Shown here: one piece after another, positions 1-15,791 of the stretch
How positions within the stretch are numbered: position 1 is the stretch's first letter
Layout: every line of letters starts with the position of its first letter
The notes under the pieces: model-generated
The model's database searches: none
Told to the model about the DNA's origin: nothing
Seen by the model: only the letters and a program-made list of their open reading frames with translations
Source of the DNA: Chrysomallon squamiferum
Lineage: Eukaryota > Mollusca > Gastropoda > Neomphalida > Peltospiridae
Length of the DNA: 64,000 nucleotides
Assembly: GCA_012295275.1 (NCBI GenBank)
Contig: CM022672.1
Span: 2,557,443 to 2,621,442 of the forward strand
Reading direction: 5' to 3'
Translations under genes and position numbers: made by a program

Positions 1-800
1 TATATTTACTATAAAATCATAATGTGCCTAATAGTTTAAAATAAAAATAACTGACATAAACTGATCAACCCCCAGAAATTATTTTTACCGAAAATAACCT
101 TGGCAAATACAGTAACAAAATTAGTTCATTAATCTCCATATAATCTAGTATATTTAATGTGACTGCGAACAGTATTACAATATTCAGAATAAATTTAGCA
201 TGATTTAAAATACACTAATCGGTGTATATTTATGAACCTTCGTTGTGAACGATATTTTTATTATTTAAACTCATCATCTCATATTTAATGCAAAGCATTT
301 ACTCGAAGTAAAATAATGAACGTATAATCTTATATATCTAAAATAATTACTTAACGTAACTATGATAAATTTAATATAAAGATAAATTTAATATAAAGAT
401 ATATCTAACTTAATTACTTAAAGTAGCTATGATGAATGCAATATGAAGACATTATTTAAACTAAAATAATCAACTTGACAGTCGTCACATTTGTTTCTCT
501 TACGTCTTCAGTTGATCAGGCTTTGCGCTGAAAAATACATTGATCGAAAATGAATAAATAATCTTCAAACGTACATTACTGTCGACGTCCCAGTCATTAA
601 AGTATTTGTTTTTCCATGGCTAGCAGCTGCTGGTGGACTCTGCTCGATCTAATGTGGGTGGTGTGTGGTTAGCGAAGATATTAGAGAGAAAAACACGGTT
701 GTCGTGTAACTAACGCATAAATTAAGATAGTTTAAAGTTATGAAAGGTAAAGATGTGGCTTTGTTGTTATTGTTGTTCATACTAGGGTTGTTGCTGGCTT
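1..800. other. AT-rich stretch without a visible gene
   Basis: No frame of useful length and no recognisable RNA gene. The only internal structure I see is a short direct duplication (listed separately) and a GC-richer patch near 615-670. Probably intergenic or intronic. Confidence 0.6.
331..449. repeat. Degenerate direct duplication, about 50-bp units 69 bp apart
   Basis: Both units read ATATATCTAA, then TAATTACTTAA, then TAGCTATGAT or TAACTATGAT, and end in ATATAAAG or ATATGAAG. Between them AATTTAATATAAAGAT is itself repeated. This looks like an old local tandem duplication in AT-rich DNA, with no coding content. Confidence 0.6.
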
Positions 801-958
801 TATATGTATGTATGTATATATGTATGTATGTATGTATGTATGTGTGTGTGTATGTGTGTAAGTGTCAATGTATGTATGTACGTATATAGTATGTATTTCT
901 GTATATAAATATGTATGTATGTATATGGATGGATATATGAATATCTGTCTATGTGTAC
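801..958. repeat. Imperfect (TATG)n microsatellite
   Basis: Runs of TATG/TGTA with TGTG and TATA interruptions. It lies directly upstream of a long (GA)n array, making a compound microsatellite. The open frames across it are artefacts of the repeat. Confidence 0.9.
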
Positions 959-965
959 GTATAGA

Positions 966-1625
<660 letters not shown>

Positions 1626-1701
<76 letters not shown>
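1626..1701. repeat. (CT)38 microsatellite
   Basis: Pure CT dinucleotides. The Leu/Ser and Glu/Arg frames across it are repeat artefacts. Confidence 0.97.
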
Positions 1702-1704
<3 letters not shown>

Positions 1705-2337
1705 TGAAAGTATGTTTGTGAATCCTCATCTCTCTCTGTCCATATTAAATTATGATAATAATAAAAATGCACATATGATTTCAATGCTGTGAATAGGCTT
1801 ATTTATACCGTGGATTAGATTACAGAAATTAGAGATGTTTATAGATATTTCAGATCTGCCGCAGACCATTTCTAAAAGGAATAAACTAATTTCTCGATGC
1901 AGTACTTTCCAGACTAAATGTGTCGACTGCGTTAATTCCTCGGCTTTGTCAAAGAAATCTTTGTTTAAGAGAACAACGTATGGGCTTTTAGTCCAAAAGA
2001 CACAATCTAACGCATGGAATATTTTATTATTATTATTATTATTGTTGTTGTTGTTGGTGGTGGTGGTGGTTAACAGCGGCAAACGTGAAATGATGGTTGC
2101 CGTAGTAGCTTCTGCAAACGCCGTGGTAGTAGCAACTGACCTAGCCTTAGTAGTAACAGAATTGACTAAGATTTAATCGTGGCAGTTACAGCAGCAATGG
2201 TGGCACTGGTAACTGTTTTAAGTAGCTGTAGCAACAGTAACAGTAATACTACTGGTTACTATTGTACTCGAAGATAGATTGAAAATTATTTCTTCAAATT
2301 AATTCCGTCTGTATGATAGAAAAACACACAGACATTC

Positions 2338-2341
<4 letters not shown>
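1702..2341. other. Spacer with a triplet patch at about 2022-2280
   Basis: There is no gene. At 2022-2070 ATT triplets pass into GTT and then GGT triplets. After that comes a decayed field of GTA/GCA/AGT triplets to about 2280. Such ATT-to-GTT compound arrays recur through the window. Confidence 0.6.

Positions 2342-2422
<81 letters not shown>
2342..2422. repeat. (AG)40 microsatellite
   Basis: Uninterrupted AG dinucleotides, 81 bp, followed by an A-rich stretch and a T-rich low-complexity region at about 2515-2600. Confidence 0.97.
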
Positions 2423-2424
<2 letters not shown>

Positions 2425-2749
2425 TAAAAAATAAAAAGTAGTTCTAACGCTAACAAATAACATACAAAGACTTAGTCCATAAATCTCTTCGAGAATTATT
2501 AGTTAGTTTTTCTTTGTTTCCTTCATTTTCTGTTGTTTTTTTTTCTTCTTCTTTTTTATTTTTTATTTTTTTATTATTTTTATTTTTTTGATTTGTTGTT
2601 CTGTTTTCCTCACTGATTATTCTAGAAATTCGTACAATTTTTTCGAAAACCCGGTACAAATATTCTGACGTAACACTATTTACCAGATATTGCAGAGTAA
2701 GATTTTAACGAAACCAGGAGAAATATTTCCCGGACTATATTTAGTTCTG

Positions 2750-3200
2750 CTCAAACAGTTGTGTCCCTCTCGGTTTGTTACGAAACCGCCCGAGCACACA
2801 AACGAACACTGAGTCAGCATCTTTCGTTCCATAAACTGGGATTTCCCCAATGTCTCTCTTTATTTATATTCGAAATATTTTGGACGTTTGCCAGGCTCGC
2901 TTTATGTTGCAAAGTTTTCGCCCACCGAACCAGTTATTTACAATCCACTGTTATCAATCACGCGGACTGCCAGGCGTAGTATTTTTAGGGAATCGGGTGA
3001 GCCGCGTGACCTTGCCACAAAGCAAAACTACAAGTGGTCCATGAACTCATTTGTTTACGTCACGTGATCTCTGACGTCGATGCAGTTTACCTAACAATAT
3101 GTTCGCGGCGTTTGTATTGTTTGTCCTGACCCGAATCCAGCGCTAGGCCTGACGGAGTACAGCTAAGTACAAGTACAAATCCAGGCGATTGGCCGGCATC
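2750..3200. other. GC-richer, repeat-free island; possible regulatory or exonic DNA
   Basis: About 450 bp that is less AT-rich and has more CpGs than its surroundings. It has no microsatellite and holds a TGACCTTG nuclear-receptor-like half site (about 3007) and the CRE/E-box motif listed next. A plus-strand frame is open over 2761-2979 but lacks an ATG start and recognisable homology, so I do not call a gene. It could be a promoter or a conserved noncoding element. Confidence 0.3.
3054..3068. promoter_or_regulatory. Joint CRE-half/E-box motif TTTACGTCACGTGAT
   Basis: ACGTCA (bZIP-type) overlaps the CACGTG E-box in 15 bp, and a further ACGTC lies about 10 bp downstream. The same 15-mer recurs exactly at 44978-44992. 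GTCACGTGA also resembles sites of MiT/TFE and USF-type bHLH factors. Function is inferred from motif only. Confidence 0.35.
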
Positions 3201-3423
3201 GTTTTAACTAAAAAAAAATCTTCTTTTTTTTTTTTTTTTTTTCTTTTTCTTCAGTCTACGTCAGTCAGTTGCTGGTCCGGTTGTTACCAGGAGCTTTCGT
3301 AGAAAACGTTCTCTCGCTTTTGCTATTGATTGACGCTGTAATGTGGAAGAGGTGGAATAAATCTTTAAAACAGCAATATGAGAAGTGTTTTCGTTACTTC
3401 GGTAACTGCTGACACTCGCTCCG

Positions 3424-3480
3424 TTTTTTTTTTTTTTTTTTGATTCTTGGTTATCAGTAAGGTGCTCTAACCACTTTAAA
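3424..3480 (-). repeat. tRNA-Ile-like SINE fragment with poly(A)
   Basis: Read on the minus strand: AGTGGTTAGAGCACC (D-arm/box A-like), then TTACTGATAACCAAGAATC, then about 18 A residues. CTGATAAC matches a tRNA-Ile anticodon arm. The spacing to the box-B-like end is shorter than in an intact tRNA, and no acceptor stem is seen, so this is a tRNA-derived fragment or deleted SINE head and not a functional tRNA. Confidence 0.45.
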
Positions 3481-3657
3481 TTTTTAATAGCTGAGAGGGC
3501 GAAAATAAATGTTCTTGAAGTTGTGATGTGTTTCGAAGCCATCGTTTCATGATGACGATATAATGCGAGGTTTAACTGTAAGTGTTGCACTCTATGCACG
3601 TGCATTAAAATGGCTGCTTCTTCGTACATCTGATTTTAAATAAATAGTCTGCAGCGT

Positions 3658-3658
3658 G

Positions 3659-3690
<32 letters not shown>
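3658..3690. repeat. (ATT)11 microsatellite
   Basis: Perfect ATT/TTA triplets in AT-rich DNA. Confidence 0.9.
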
Positions 3691-3698
<8 letters not shown>

Positions 3699-4037
3699 TA
3701 AATATATTAACAATCCTCATTTCCCTTCACACCATTTAATAAAATTTTATAATGCAAAATTCTGTTAACTGCTGTAATCGTATACTTAACAAAATGTAAT
3801 AAACGTGTGTTAATGTATATGTTATCGACTGTAAATACTTAGGTGAAATACGTGATGTACAGAGGGTAGGACTACTTCATGTGTGTGCACTTGGACCGTA
3901 ACTCAACACTAGTAACCAATCGATATATCTGATCTAAAACAATGAACGAATAACACACGGTGTTACGACCACCCAGTTAATATTAAATTATTTATTACAT
4001 TTAATTATTTATGTACGTGTGTAGGGAGATAAAGCCT

Positions 4038-4040
<3 letters not shown>
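3691..4040. other. AT-rich spacer
   Basis: Nothing recognisable: no gene, repeat unit or RNA. Confidence 0.55.

Positions 4041-4119
<79 letters not shown>
4041..4119. repeat. (AG)39 microsatellite
   Basis: Pure AG dinucleotides. Confidence 0.97.
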
Positions 4120-4123
<4 letters not shown>

Positions 4124-5000
4124 AAATAATCTCTTCTTTCACAACCTGTTTGAAAGTTTTGTGATAAACCACGGAGGGCCGCGGATCTACCTACTTTGAA
4201 ATATTGACAATTGTGTTGATTGAATGTTTCCTTTGTTGATCTTTGCAATATTATTTTGAAACACACTCAGGCAGCCTGGTGGCAGCTCGCTGTAATTGTT
4301 TAATCAATGCAGCAGTTTCCTCACGATAACGCGAAAACTGGGGGGAGTGGAAAAAAGAAAAAAAAAAAAAAATTAAAAAAAATCCCGTCGGTAATTATTA
4401 TTATTGTAACCGCTGCTATCTTATAACATAATCTGAAACGGGATATATGAGAGTGGATGTGAAACATAAATATATGAAAAAGCATGTGACGCAGTGAATG
4501 AATATATGGAAGTAAATGTGACGTGCGACTGGATATGCTATATGAATATATGTAGATGTATATATGTCTGTGTATGCACATATAATATATGTACATAATT
4601 TATATTTCATGTATGTATAAATCTATCCATGCATGAATCCATTGATATATGTTTGTTTTCGTGTCTCTTTGAATGTTTTTTTTTTTTTTTTTTTTTTGTG
4701 TATATAGATGTGTATGCATGATTAAATATCTATATTGAATGCAAGTACTTCCGACCTGATTTGAAATATTGTAATTTTAAAGCAAACTGTGGTCGTAAAA
4801 GTTTATTTCAGCATCATCCCATTAATGAGTTTGTTTTGGCTCTATTCTTGTAAACAATGGAAAGGACAAGATCAGTTCTTGTTGTGCATTTCTGTTAAGA
4901 TCGGGCTTGCGACTGCTTATAAATTCTGATCTGGTATTCACCCAGCGCTTTTGAAGAGGCTTTAGGTGGCACGTTGCCTTGCAGCATTGTATTTGGAACT
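4120..5000. other. Spacer with poly(A), poly(T) and weak TATG repeats
   Basis: Poly(A) around 4358-4380, weak ATATATG/TGTA repetition at about 4440-4620 and a poly(T) run near 4676-4697. From about 4860 the DNA is less AT-rich, but all frames carry stops. No gene called. Confidence 0.5.
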
Positions 5001-5010
5001 AGACAACGTA

Positions 5011-5027
5011 TTGGGCTTCGTGCCCAA
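5011..5027. other. Perfect 6-bp hairpin, loop TTCGT
   Basis: TTGGGC and GCCCAA flank a five-base loop. It lies 69 bp upstream of a stronger inverted repeat (5096-5117). It may be chance or a remnant of a structured repeat RNA. Confidence 0.4.
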
Positions 5028-5095
5028 GTTATTCTGTTTGAGGCCTCTCAGATATCAGAAACACGCATAGACTGTTACAGACTGCTTTTTAAATA

Positions 5096-5117
5096 ATAAA
5101 CAGTGCTCACTGTTTAT
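5096..5117. repeat. 22-bp inverted repeat, 10-bp arms
   Basis: ATAAACAGTG and CACTGTTTAT are separated by CT. Both arms match perfectly. It could be a dimeric protein site or a hairpin. No flanking duplication was found that would mark it as a transposon end. Confidence 0.55.
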
Positions 5118-6427
5118 CTGCATTCAAAACTGCCGTTTATTACGACACAATGCCCGCCTGGCTTACGACAAGCTCGAAAAGGCGTCAGGGATAAAATATC
5201 CACTAATAGCTTTTAAATGAAACTTTAATGTAATCCTCAAAGCAAAATTGCAAGTCATGCGTAAATTGTATATATTTTTTTTATTATTATTATTTTGTTT
5301 TCTATCTGTAAGTGAAAGAATGTTTTGTGATGTACATGTTACATTATAAATGATGTGTTTTCTGTACTCCAGTATTTTTAAAGATTAAACTGAACGATAC
5401 GTTTTTGCCTTTACCTGGTGACAGCTGACGACTTTGATTTGACATTATTAGTTTGGTTGGGCTCTGCTATATTGTGCTCGCTGGAAATGCGGACATACGA
5501 CATGAGTCAGAACCAGAAGGCCCATTGCCTGTAAACGAACCATTTATGTAACCAGCCTCTTCCTTCATTTGTCTTCTTAACTCAATCGTCAGCAGCCATT
5601 ATCTTAGATCTGAGGACAGGAAGTCAGGTGGTGTGGTGTGGTTTGTCCCACTACCTTTGAGTCGTCGAGGACGATGATTAATTTTCCTGTCTTCTTATCT
5701 TATTATGACGTGTCTGAGCAGAAGACAAATGTAAAAAATAAATAATACATCGGTGTATTGTTAGTCATTTAGTGATGTTATGAATAGTCATTTAAAGTTT
5801 GGTGTGTAATAAATAGATAATAAACTAAGTGAGACATTAACGTTAGATCTTTAATATATTATACAAATTATCAAGCCTTCTTCTTCTTATTATTATTCCT
5901 TATATAGTAATAATATATCTAAAAGTCACAAGTAATAGTATATTCAGTCAGATGACGAAATTTCAAAGTCTGTGTGGCAATTATTATTTAATAGCCCTTA
6001 TTTAAACCATTGCATTATACCAAACTGAAACACGACCGGGTTCCATTATTAGAGCTGATTACTATATAACAAAAACATCAAAAAAAGTCAATAATTTATC
6101 ATAAATTATGCACGATTAGGATCTGCTCTAGCGACCTCTAGAGATAACCGTGTCGTTCCCTGGGTCATCGCCATATCGGTGAGCTAAGCAGAACAGTTAA
6201 AATTATCTCAGCTGAGGTAAGCATTAAAAATAAACGAAGAGGAAAACCCAGAAATCGATGACGAAAAACACTCGTGTGGCGTTTTTGTGTCCACGGCTTA
6301 CGATAATGTCCAGCTACGTAATACGGTCGCTTGGATACGTTAATCGTTGGTCCACTAGAACGCGCAGGACAGTTGCCAGCGATGTTATCAGGGAGGGTAA
6401 TAATTTCCACGATATGGTATTTGTGTT

Positions 6428-6430
<3 letters not shown>
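5118..6430. other. AT-rich stretch without a visible gene
   Basis: Minor ATT runs near 5280 and 5890. A slightly GC-richer patch (5400-5720) has no open frame worth calling. Nothing identifiable. Confidence 0.55.

Positions 6431-6512
<82 letters not shown>
6431..6512. repeat. (TC)41 microsatellite at the head of the minisatellite
   Basis: Pure TC dinucleotides that run directly into the 34-bp minisatellite, whose unit is itself rich in CTCTCT. The minisatellite may have grown out of this array. The left flank reads TTCCACGATAT, similar to flanks of other (CT)n arrays in the window. Confidence 0.95.
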
Positions 6513-6515
<3 letters not shown>

Positions 6516-9500
6516 GCTATTGTCTTTTCTTGTGTTTCTTGTTTCCTCTCTATTTTTGTGTTTCTTGATTCCTCTCTGTTTATTTCTCTATCTCGCTCTC
6601 TCTTAACGTGTTTCTTATTTTCTGTCTCTCTCTTAACGTGTTTCTTGTTTTCTCTCTGTCTCTCTCTTAACGTGTTTCTTGTTTTCTGTCTCTCTCTTCA
6701 CGTGTTTCTTGTTTTCTCTGTCTCTCTCTTTGTTTTCTCTGTCTCTCTTCACGTGTTTCTTTGTTTTCTCTCTGTCTCTCTCTTCACGTGTTTCTTGCTT
6801 TCTCTCTCTCTCTTTTCGTGTTTCTTGTTTTTTCTCTCTCTCTTCACGTGTTTCTTTTTTTTCTCTGTCTCTCTCTTCACGTGTTTCTTGTTTTTCTCTC
6901 TGTCTCTTCTTCATTGTTTTTGTTTTTCTTTTCTCTCTCTCTCTTCTTCACGTGTTTCTTGTTTTTTCTCTCTGTCTCTCTCTTCACGTGTTTCTTTTTT
7001 TTTCTCTCTGTCTCTCTTTCGTGTTTCTTGTTTTCTCTTTCTCTCTTTCACGTGTTTCTTGTTTTCTCTCTGTCTCTCTCTCTCTTTCACGTGTTTCTTG
7101 TTTTCTTCTCTCTCTCTCTTCACGTGTTTCTTGTTTTCTCTCTGTCTCTCTCTTCTTCACGTGTTTCTTGTTTTTCTCTGTCTCTCTCTCTTCACGTGTT
7201 TCTTGTTTTCTCTCTGTCTCTCTCTTCACGTGTTTCTTGTTTTTTCTGTCTCTTCACGTGTTTCTTGTTTCTGTCTCTCTCTCTCTTCGTGTGTTTCTTG
7301 TTTTCTCTCTGTCTCTCTCTTTCACGTGTTTCTTGTTTTCTCTCTGTCTCTCTTTTCATTTGTTTCTTGCTTTCTGTGTTTCTTGTTTTGTTTCTTGTTT
7401 TCTCTTTGTCTCTCTTCACGTTTCTTGTTTTTTCTCTGTCTCTCTTCACGTGTTTCTTGTTTTTCTCTCTTTCTCTTTTTCATGTGTTTCTTGCTTTCTG
7501 TTTCTCTCTTCGTGTTTCTTGTTTTCTCTCTCTCTCTCCTTCTTGTTTCTTGTTTCTCTCTCTGTCTCTCTCTTCACGTGTTTCTTGCTTTCTGTTTCTT
7601 GTTTTCTTTCTTGTTTTCTCTCTGTCTCTTCTTCATGTGTTTCTTGCTTTCTGTCTCTCTCTTCACGTGTTTCTTTTTTTCTCTCTGTCTCTCTCTTCAC
7701 GTTTCTTGTTTTCTCTTTCTCTTCTTTCGTGTTTCTTCTTTTTTCTCTCTCTCTCTCTTCACGTGTTTCTTTTTTTCTCTTCTCTCTCTCTTCACGTGTT
7801 TCTTGTTTTCTCTCTGTCTCTCTCTTCACGTGTTTCTTGCTTTTTCTCTCTGTCTCTCTCTCTTCACGTGTTTCTTGTTTTTCTCTGTCTCTCTCTCTTC
7901 ACGTGTTTCTTGTTTTCTCTCTGTCTCTCTCTTCACGTGTTTCTTGTTTTCTCTCTGTCTCTCTCTTCACGTGTTTCTTGTTTTCTCTCTCTCTCTTCAC
8001 GTGTTTCTTGTTTTCTCTCTTCTTTGTTTCTTTTTTTCTCTCTGTCCTCTTCTTCGTGTTTCTTGTTTTCTCTTTGTCTCTCTCTTCATCTGTGTTTCTT
8101 GTTTTCTCTCTGTCTCTCCTTCATTTCTTGTTTCTCTCTGTCTCTCTCTTCATGTGTTTCTTGTTTTTCTGTTCTCTCTCTGTTTCTTGTTTTCTCTCTG
8201 TCTCTCTCTTCATGTTTTTTCTTTTTCTTGTTTTCTTTCTCTTTCTTTCTTCACGTGTTTCTCTCTTCACGTGTTTCTTGTTTCTTTCTCTCTCTTCATC
8301 TGTTTCTTTTTTTTCTGTCTCTCTCTTCATCGTGTTTCTTGTTTTCTCTCTGTCTCTCTCTTCATGTGTTTCTTTTTTTCTGTCTCTCTCTTCACGTGTT
8401 TCTTGTTTTCTCTCTGTCTCTCTCTTCATGTGTTTCTTGTTTTTCTCTCTTTCTCTCTCTTCTGTTTCTTGTTTTTCTCTGTCTCTCTCTTCATGCTTTC
8501 TTGTTTTCTCTCTGTCTCTTCTTCTGTTTCTTGTTTTTTCTGTCTCTCTCTTCATGTGTTTCTTTCTTTCTGTTTCTTTTTTTTTTCTCTCTGTCTCTCT
8601 CTTCACGTGTTTCTTGTTTTTTTTCTCTCTCTTTCTCTCTTCATCTGTTTCTCTTGTCTTTTTTTCTCTCTGTCTCTCTCTTCACGTGTTTCTTTTTTTC
8701 TCTCTGTTTCTCTTCTCGTGTTTCTTTTTTCTTCTCTGTCTCTCTTTCACGTGTTTCTTGTTTTTCTCTCTGTCTCTTCTTTGTGTTTCTTGTTTTTTCT
8801 CTGTCTCTCTCTTCACTGTTTCTTTTTTTCTCTCTGTCTCTCTCTTCACGTGTTTCTTGTTTTCTCTCTGTCTCTCTCTTCACGTGTTTCTTGTTTTCTC
8901 TCTGTCTCTCTCTTCACGTGTTTCTTGTTTTCTCTCTGTCTCTCTCTTCACGTGTTTCTTGTTTCTCTGTCTCTCTCTTCACGTGTTTCTTTTTTTTTCT
9001 GTCTTTTTTTTCTGTCTCTCTCTTCATCGTGTTTCTTGTTTTTCTCTGTCTCTCTTCGTGTTTCTTGCTTTCTCTCTCTCTTTCGTGTTTCTTGTTTTCT
9101 CTCTGTCTCTCTCTTCACGTGTTTCTTGTTTTTCTCTGTCTCTCTCTTCACGTGTTTCTTGTTTTCTCTCTGTCTCTCCTTCATCTGTTTCTTGTTTTCT
9201 CTCGTGTTTCTTGTTTTTTCTCTCTGTCTCTCTCTTCACGTGTTTGTTTTTCTGTCTCTCTCTCTCTGTTTCTTGTTTTTCTTGTTTTCTCTCTCTCTCT
9301 TCATATGTTTTTTTTTTTCTGTCTCTCTCTTCGCGTGTTTCTTGCTTTCTCTCTGTCTCTCTCTTCACGTGTTTCTTGTTTTTCTCTCTGTCTCTCTCTT
9401 CACGTGTTTCTTGTTTTCTCTCTGTCTCTGTCTTCACGTGTTTCTTGTTTTTCTCCATTCTCTCTTCGCGTGTTTCTTGCTTTCTCTCTGTCTCTCTCTT

Positions 9501-9716
9501 CACGTGTTTCTTGTTTTCTCTCTGTCTCTCTCTTCACGTGTTTCTTGTTTTCTCTCTGTCTCTGTCTTCACGTGTTTCTTGTTTTCTCTGTCTCTGTCTT
9601 CACGTGTTTCTTGCTTTCTCTCTGTCTCTCTCTTCATCTGTTTCTTGTTTTTTCTCTGTCTCTCTCTCTCTCTCCGTGTGTTTCTTGTTTCTCTCTGTCT
9701 CTCCCTCTCGTCTTCG
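6513..9716. repeat. 3.2-kb minisatellite, period about 34 bp, one E-box per typical unit
   Basis: Each unit reads TTCACGTG, then TTTCTTGTTTTC, then CTCTGTCTCTCTC. I estimate somewhat over 90 copies from the length. Indels in the CTCT and T-run parts make units vary from roughly 25 to 40 bp. The most uniform block is about 8825-8965. The first units carry AACGTG in place of CACGTG, and scattered units carry CATGTG, CATCTG or CGCGTG. The plus strand is almost free of A, so stop codons can hardly arise. That explains the overlapping frames of over 1000 codons in all three phases, and the Arg/Glu/Lys frames opposite. I do not consider any of these a protein. Confidence 0.95.
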
Positions 9717-9735
9717 TCCATCACATCTTCAGGAT

Positions 9736-9737
9736 AA

Positions 9738-9778
<41 letters not shown>

Positions 9779-9796
9779 ATTGTAGTAGTTGTAGTA
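9736..9796. repeat. (TAG)14 microsatellite with degenerate tail
   Basis: TAG triplets are perfect to about 9778, then decay to TTGTAG. It follows the minisatellite after 20 bp of unique DNA. Confidence 0.9.
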
Positions 9797-14137
<4,341 letters not shown>

Positions 14138-14149
14138 CAGGTACACCTG
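14138..14149. promoter_or_regulatory. Head-to-head E-boxes CAGGTACACCTG
   Basis: Two CAGGT half-motifs in inverted orientation, 2 bp apart, as bound by Snail/ZEB-type zinc fingers or E-proteins. More CACCTG-like copies lie nearby (about 14228 and 14326). The surrounding 14130-14350 is GC-richer than average. Function is inferred from motif alone. Confidence 0.25.
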
Positions 14150-14409
14150 CCTGAAAGCAGAGTACGTGGGAACGAGCGAACTGCTAGGAATTCCGTAACG
14201 TCAACGGTATTGTAGGTAGGATCCATTACCTGTTTGCACCGGGACGATTAGCAGAGAAAACTGCCGTGGAAACAAAACGACCCCAACAAAGTCAGGATTG
14301 TTGCTGTTGCTTAGTGGTTGTACACACCTGCGAGAGTAGAGTCTGAGGTGAAAAAGAATAAATAATAAAAAGAGTTCGTTTTTATGTTTGCTTTTGAGGT
14401 TTTTTTATA

Positions 14410-14560
14410 TGGTGTGTATGTATGTAAGTATCTGGGAATGTAGGTTTTTTTGTTGTTGTTTTTTATATAATGTATGTGTATAATATAGATATGTATAGGT
14501 ACGTATCTACGTATGAATGTGTGTATATATGTGTGTCGGTGTGTTTGTATGTGTGTGTTT
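14410..14560. repeat. Imperfect TATG/TGTG repeat
   Basis: Interrupted TATG, TGTA and TGTG tetranucleotides. The frames across it are artefacts. Confidence 0.7.
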
Positions 14561-14612
14561 ATGAACCCATCTAATATTACGTGTTTGTGTGGGATATTTA
14601 TTTATCTCTTCA

Positions 14613-14615
<3 letters not shown>

Positions 14616-14670
<55 letters not shown>

Positions 14671-14685
14671 GCTGTTGTTGTTGTT
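14616..14685. repeat. (ATT)18 with short GTT tail
   Basis: Perfect ATT triplets pass into GCTGTTGTTGTTGTT. The same ATT-to-GTT order is seen at about 2022, 21005, 41516, 50216 and 63440. Confidence 0.93.
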
Positions 14686-15614
14686 AAACCATCTTATCTC
14701 TTAAATTTTATTAAAAACGAAAAAACAAAGTCGCTTGTTTTAATCATGATACAATTACCAAATATAACTGTATTCTTGCTGATATTTCATAAAGAGAATT
14801 ATAACTGTAAATGTTGTGATTTCCGAAAGAATAAAACATCATGGTCACTATCAGCGTCATTCACAACCATACAAATACTTACAGTAAAAGTACCAACCTG
14901 AAAAGAAAATCAAAACAAACCTTACTTGCACATCTTCAACTAAGACATCATCAACAACGATATGACATCAACCTCAGCAACGTCTACATTTCCAAACCAT
15001 TTTAAAACCATATTCACCATTATCCCCATGGACGTCATCATCATAAATATTGTTAATGCCAATCATTACATATTATTTAACATAACGCAATAAATATTTT
15101 TATTTAAATTAAGTACTAATAAGGTTTTCATTATTTAGCGATTTCGGCTGTAAAACAGAAATAAATTTTTATATTATATTCAATGACCTGAAATTAAACG
15201 TCTTTGGAGATATAACGCTAAGCTATACTTCAAAAGCATCACGCAGTTATTTCTGAACTTCAGAAGTAAACCATTCTATTTAAATATCTCATGCTTAGAC
15301 CTTATTTAACGCTCTTGTGTCAGTGTGTTTGTCTACCATCAGATTCCTAGCATCTGTTTTGTGTGGCAAACAGATAATTAAAAACACTGCCTCTGTTTAG
15401 CACAGATTTTTTATTGTTCTTGTTTTCAACCGAGACATAGAAAGAAAGATAAAAATAAAGAAAATAAGAAAAAAATAAAGATTATAGTGATGTTTCAGTC
15501 AGCATCAGTAAGAAAAAAAAAAAGACACGAAAAGCAAAATAATTAATAATCTTCTTATAAAAACGTTGACATAAAAGAAATGAAAATAATAGAAAAAAAA
15601 ATGATTTAAGTTAA
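14686..15614. other. AT-rich stretch without a visible gene
   Basis: An ACC/ATC-rich imperfect triplet patch at about 14930-15060. An A-rich GAAA/AAAG block runs on into 15615-15665. Nothing coding. Confidence 0.5.
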
Positions 15615-15791
15615 TTAAAAAGAAAAGAAAAGAAAAGAAAAAACAAAAGAAAAGAAACAAACAAAGAAACAAAATCTACGTAATAATACCATGAGAATAA
15701 AATATAATAATACTGTAAAGAAAAATTTTAATAATCTGTCCAGAAGGCCTCTAGTTAAGTTATAAGAAAAAAAGATAATTATATCAAACAA

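Noticed and set aside
657-720. TGGTGTGTGGTTAGCG resembling a tRNA D arm
   Set aside because: No matching box B downstream. G/T-rich sequence imitates box A easily.
14310-14360. TTGCTTAGTGGTTG as a box A
   Set aside because: No box B at proper spacing. Too little to call a SINE.
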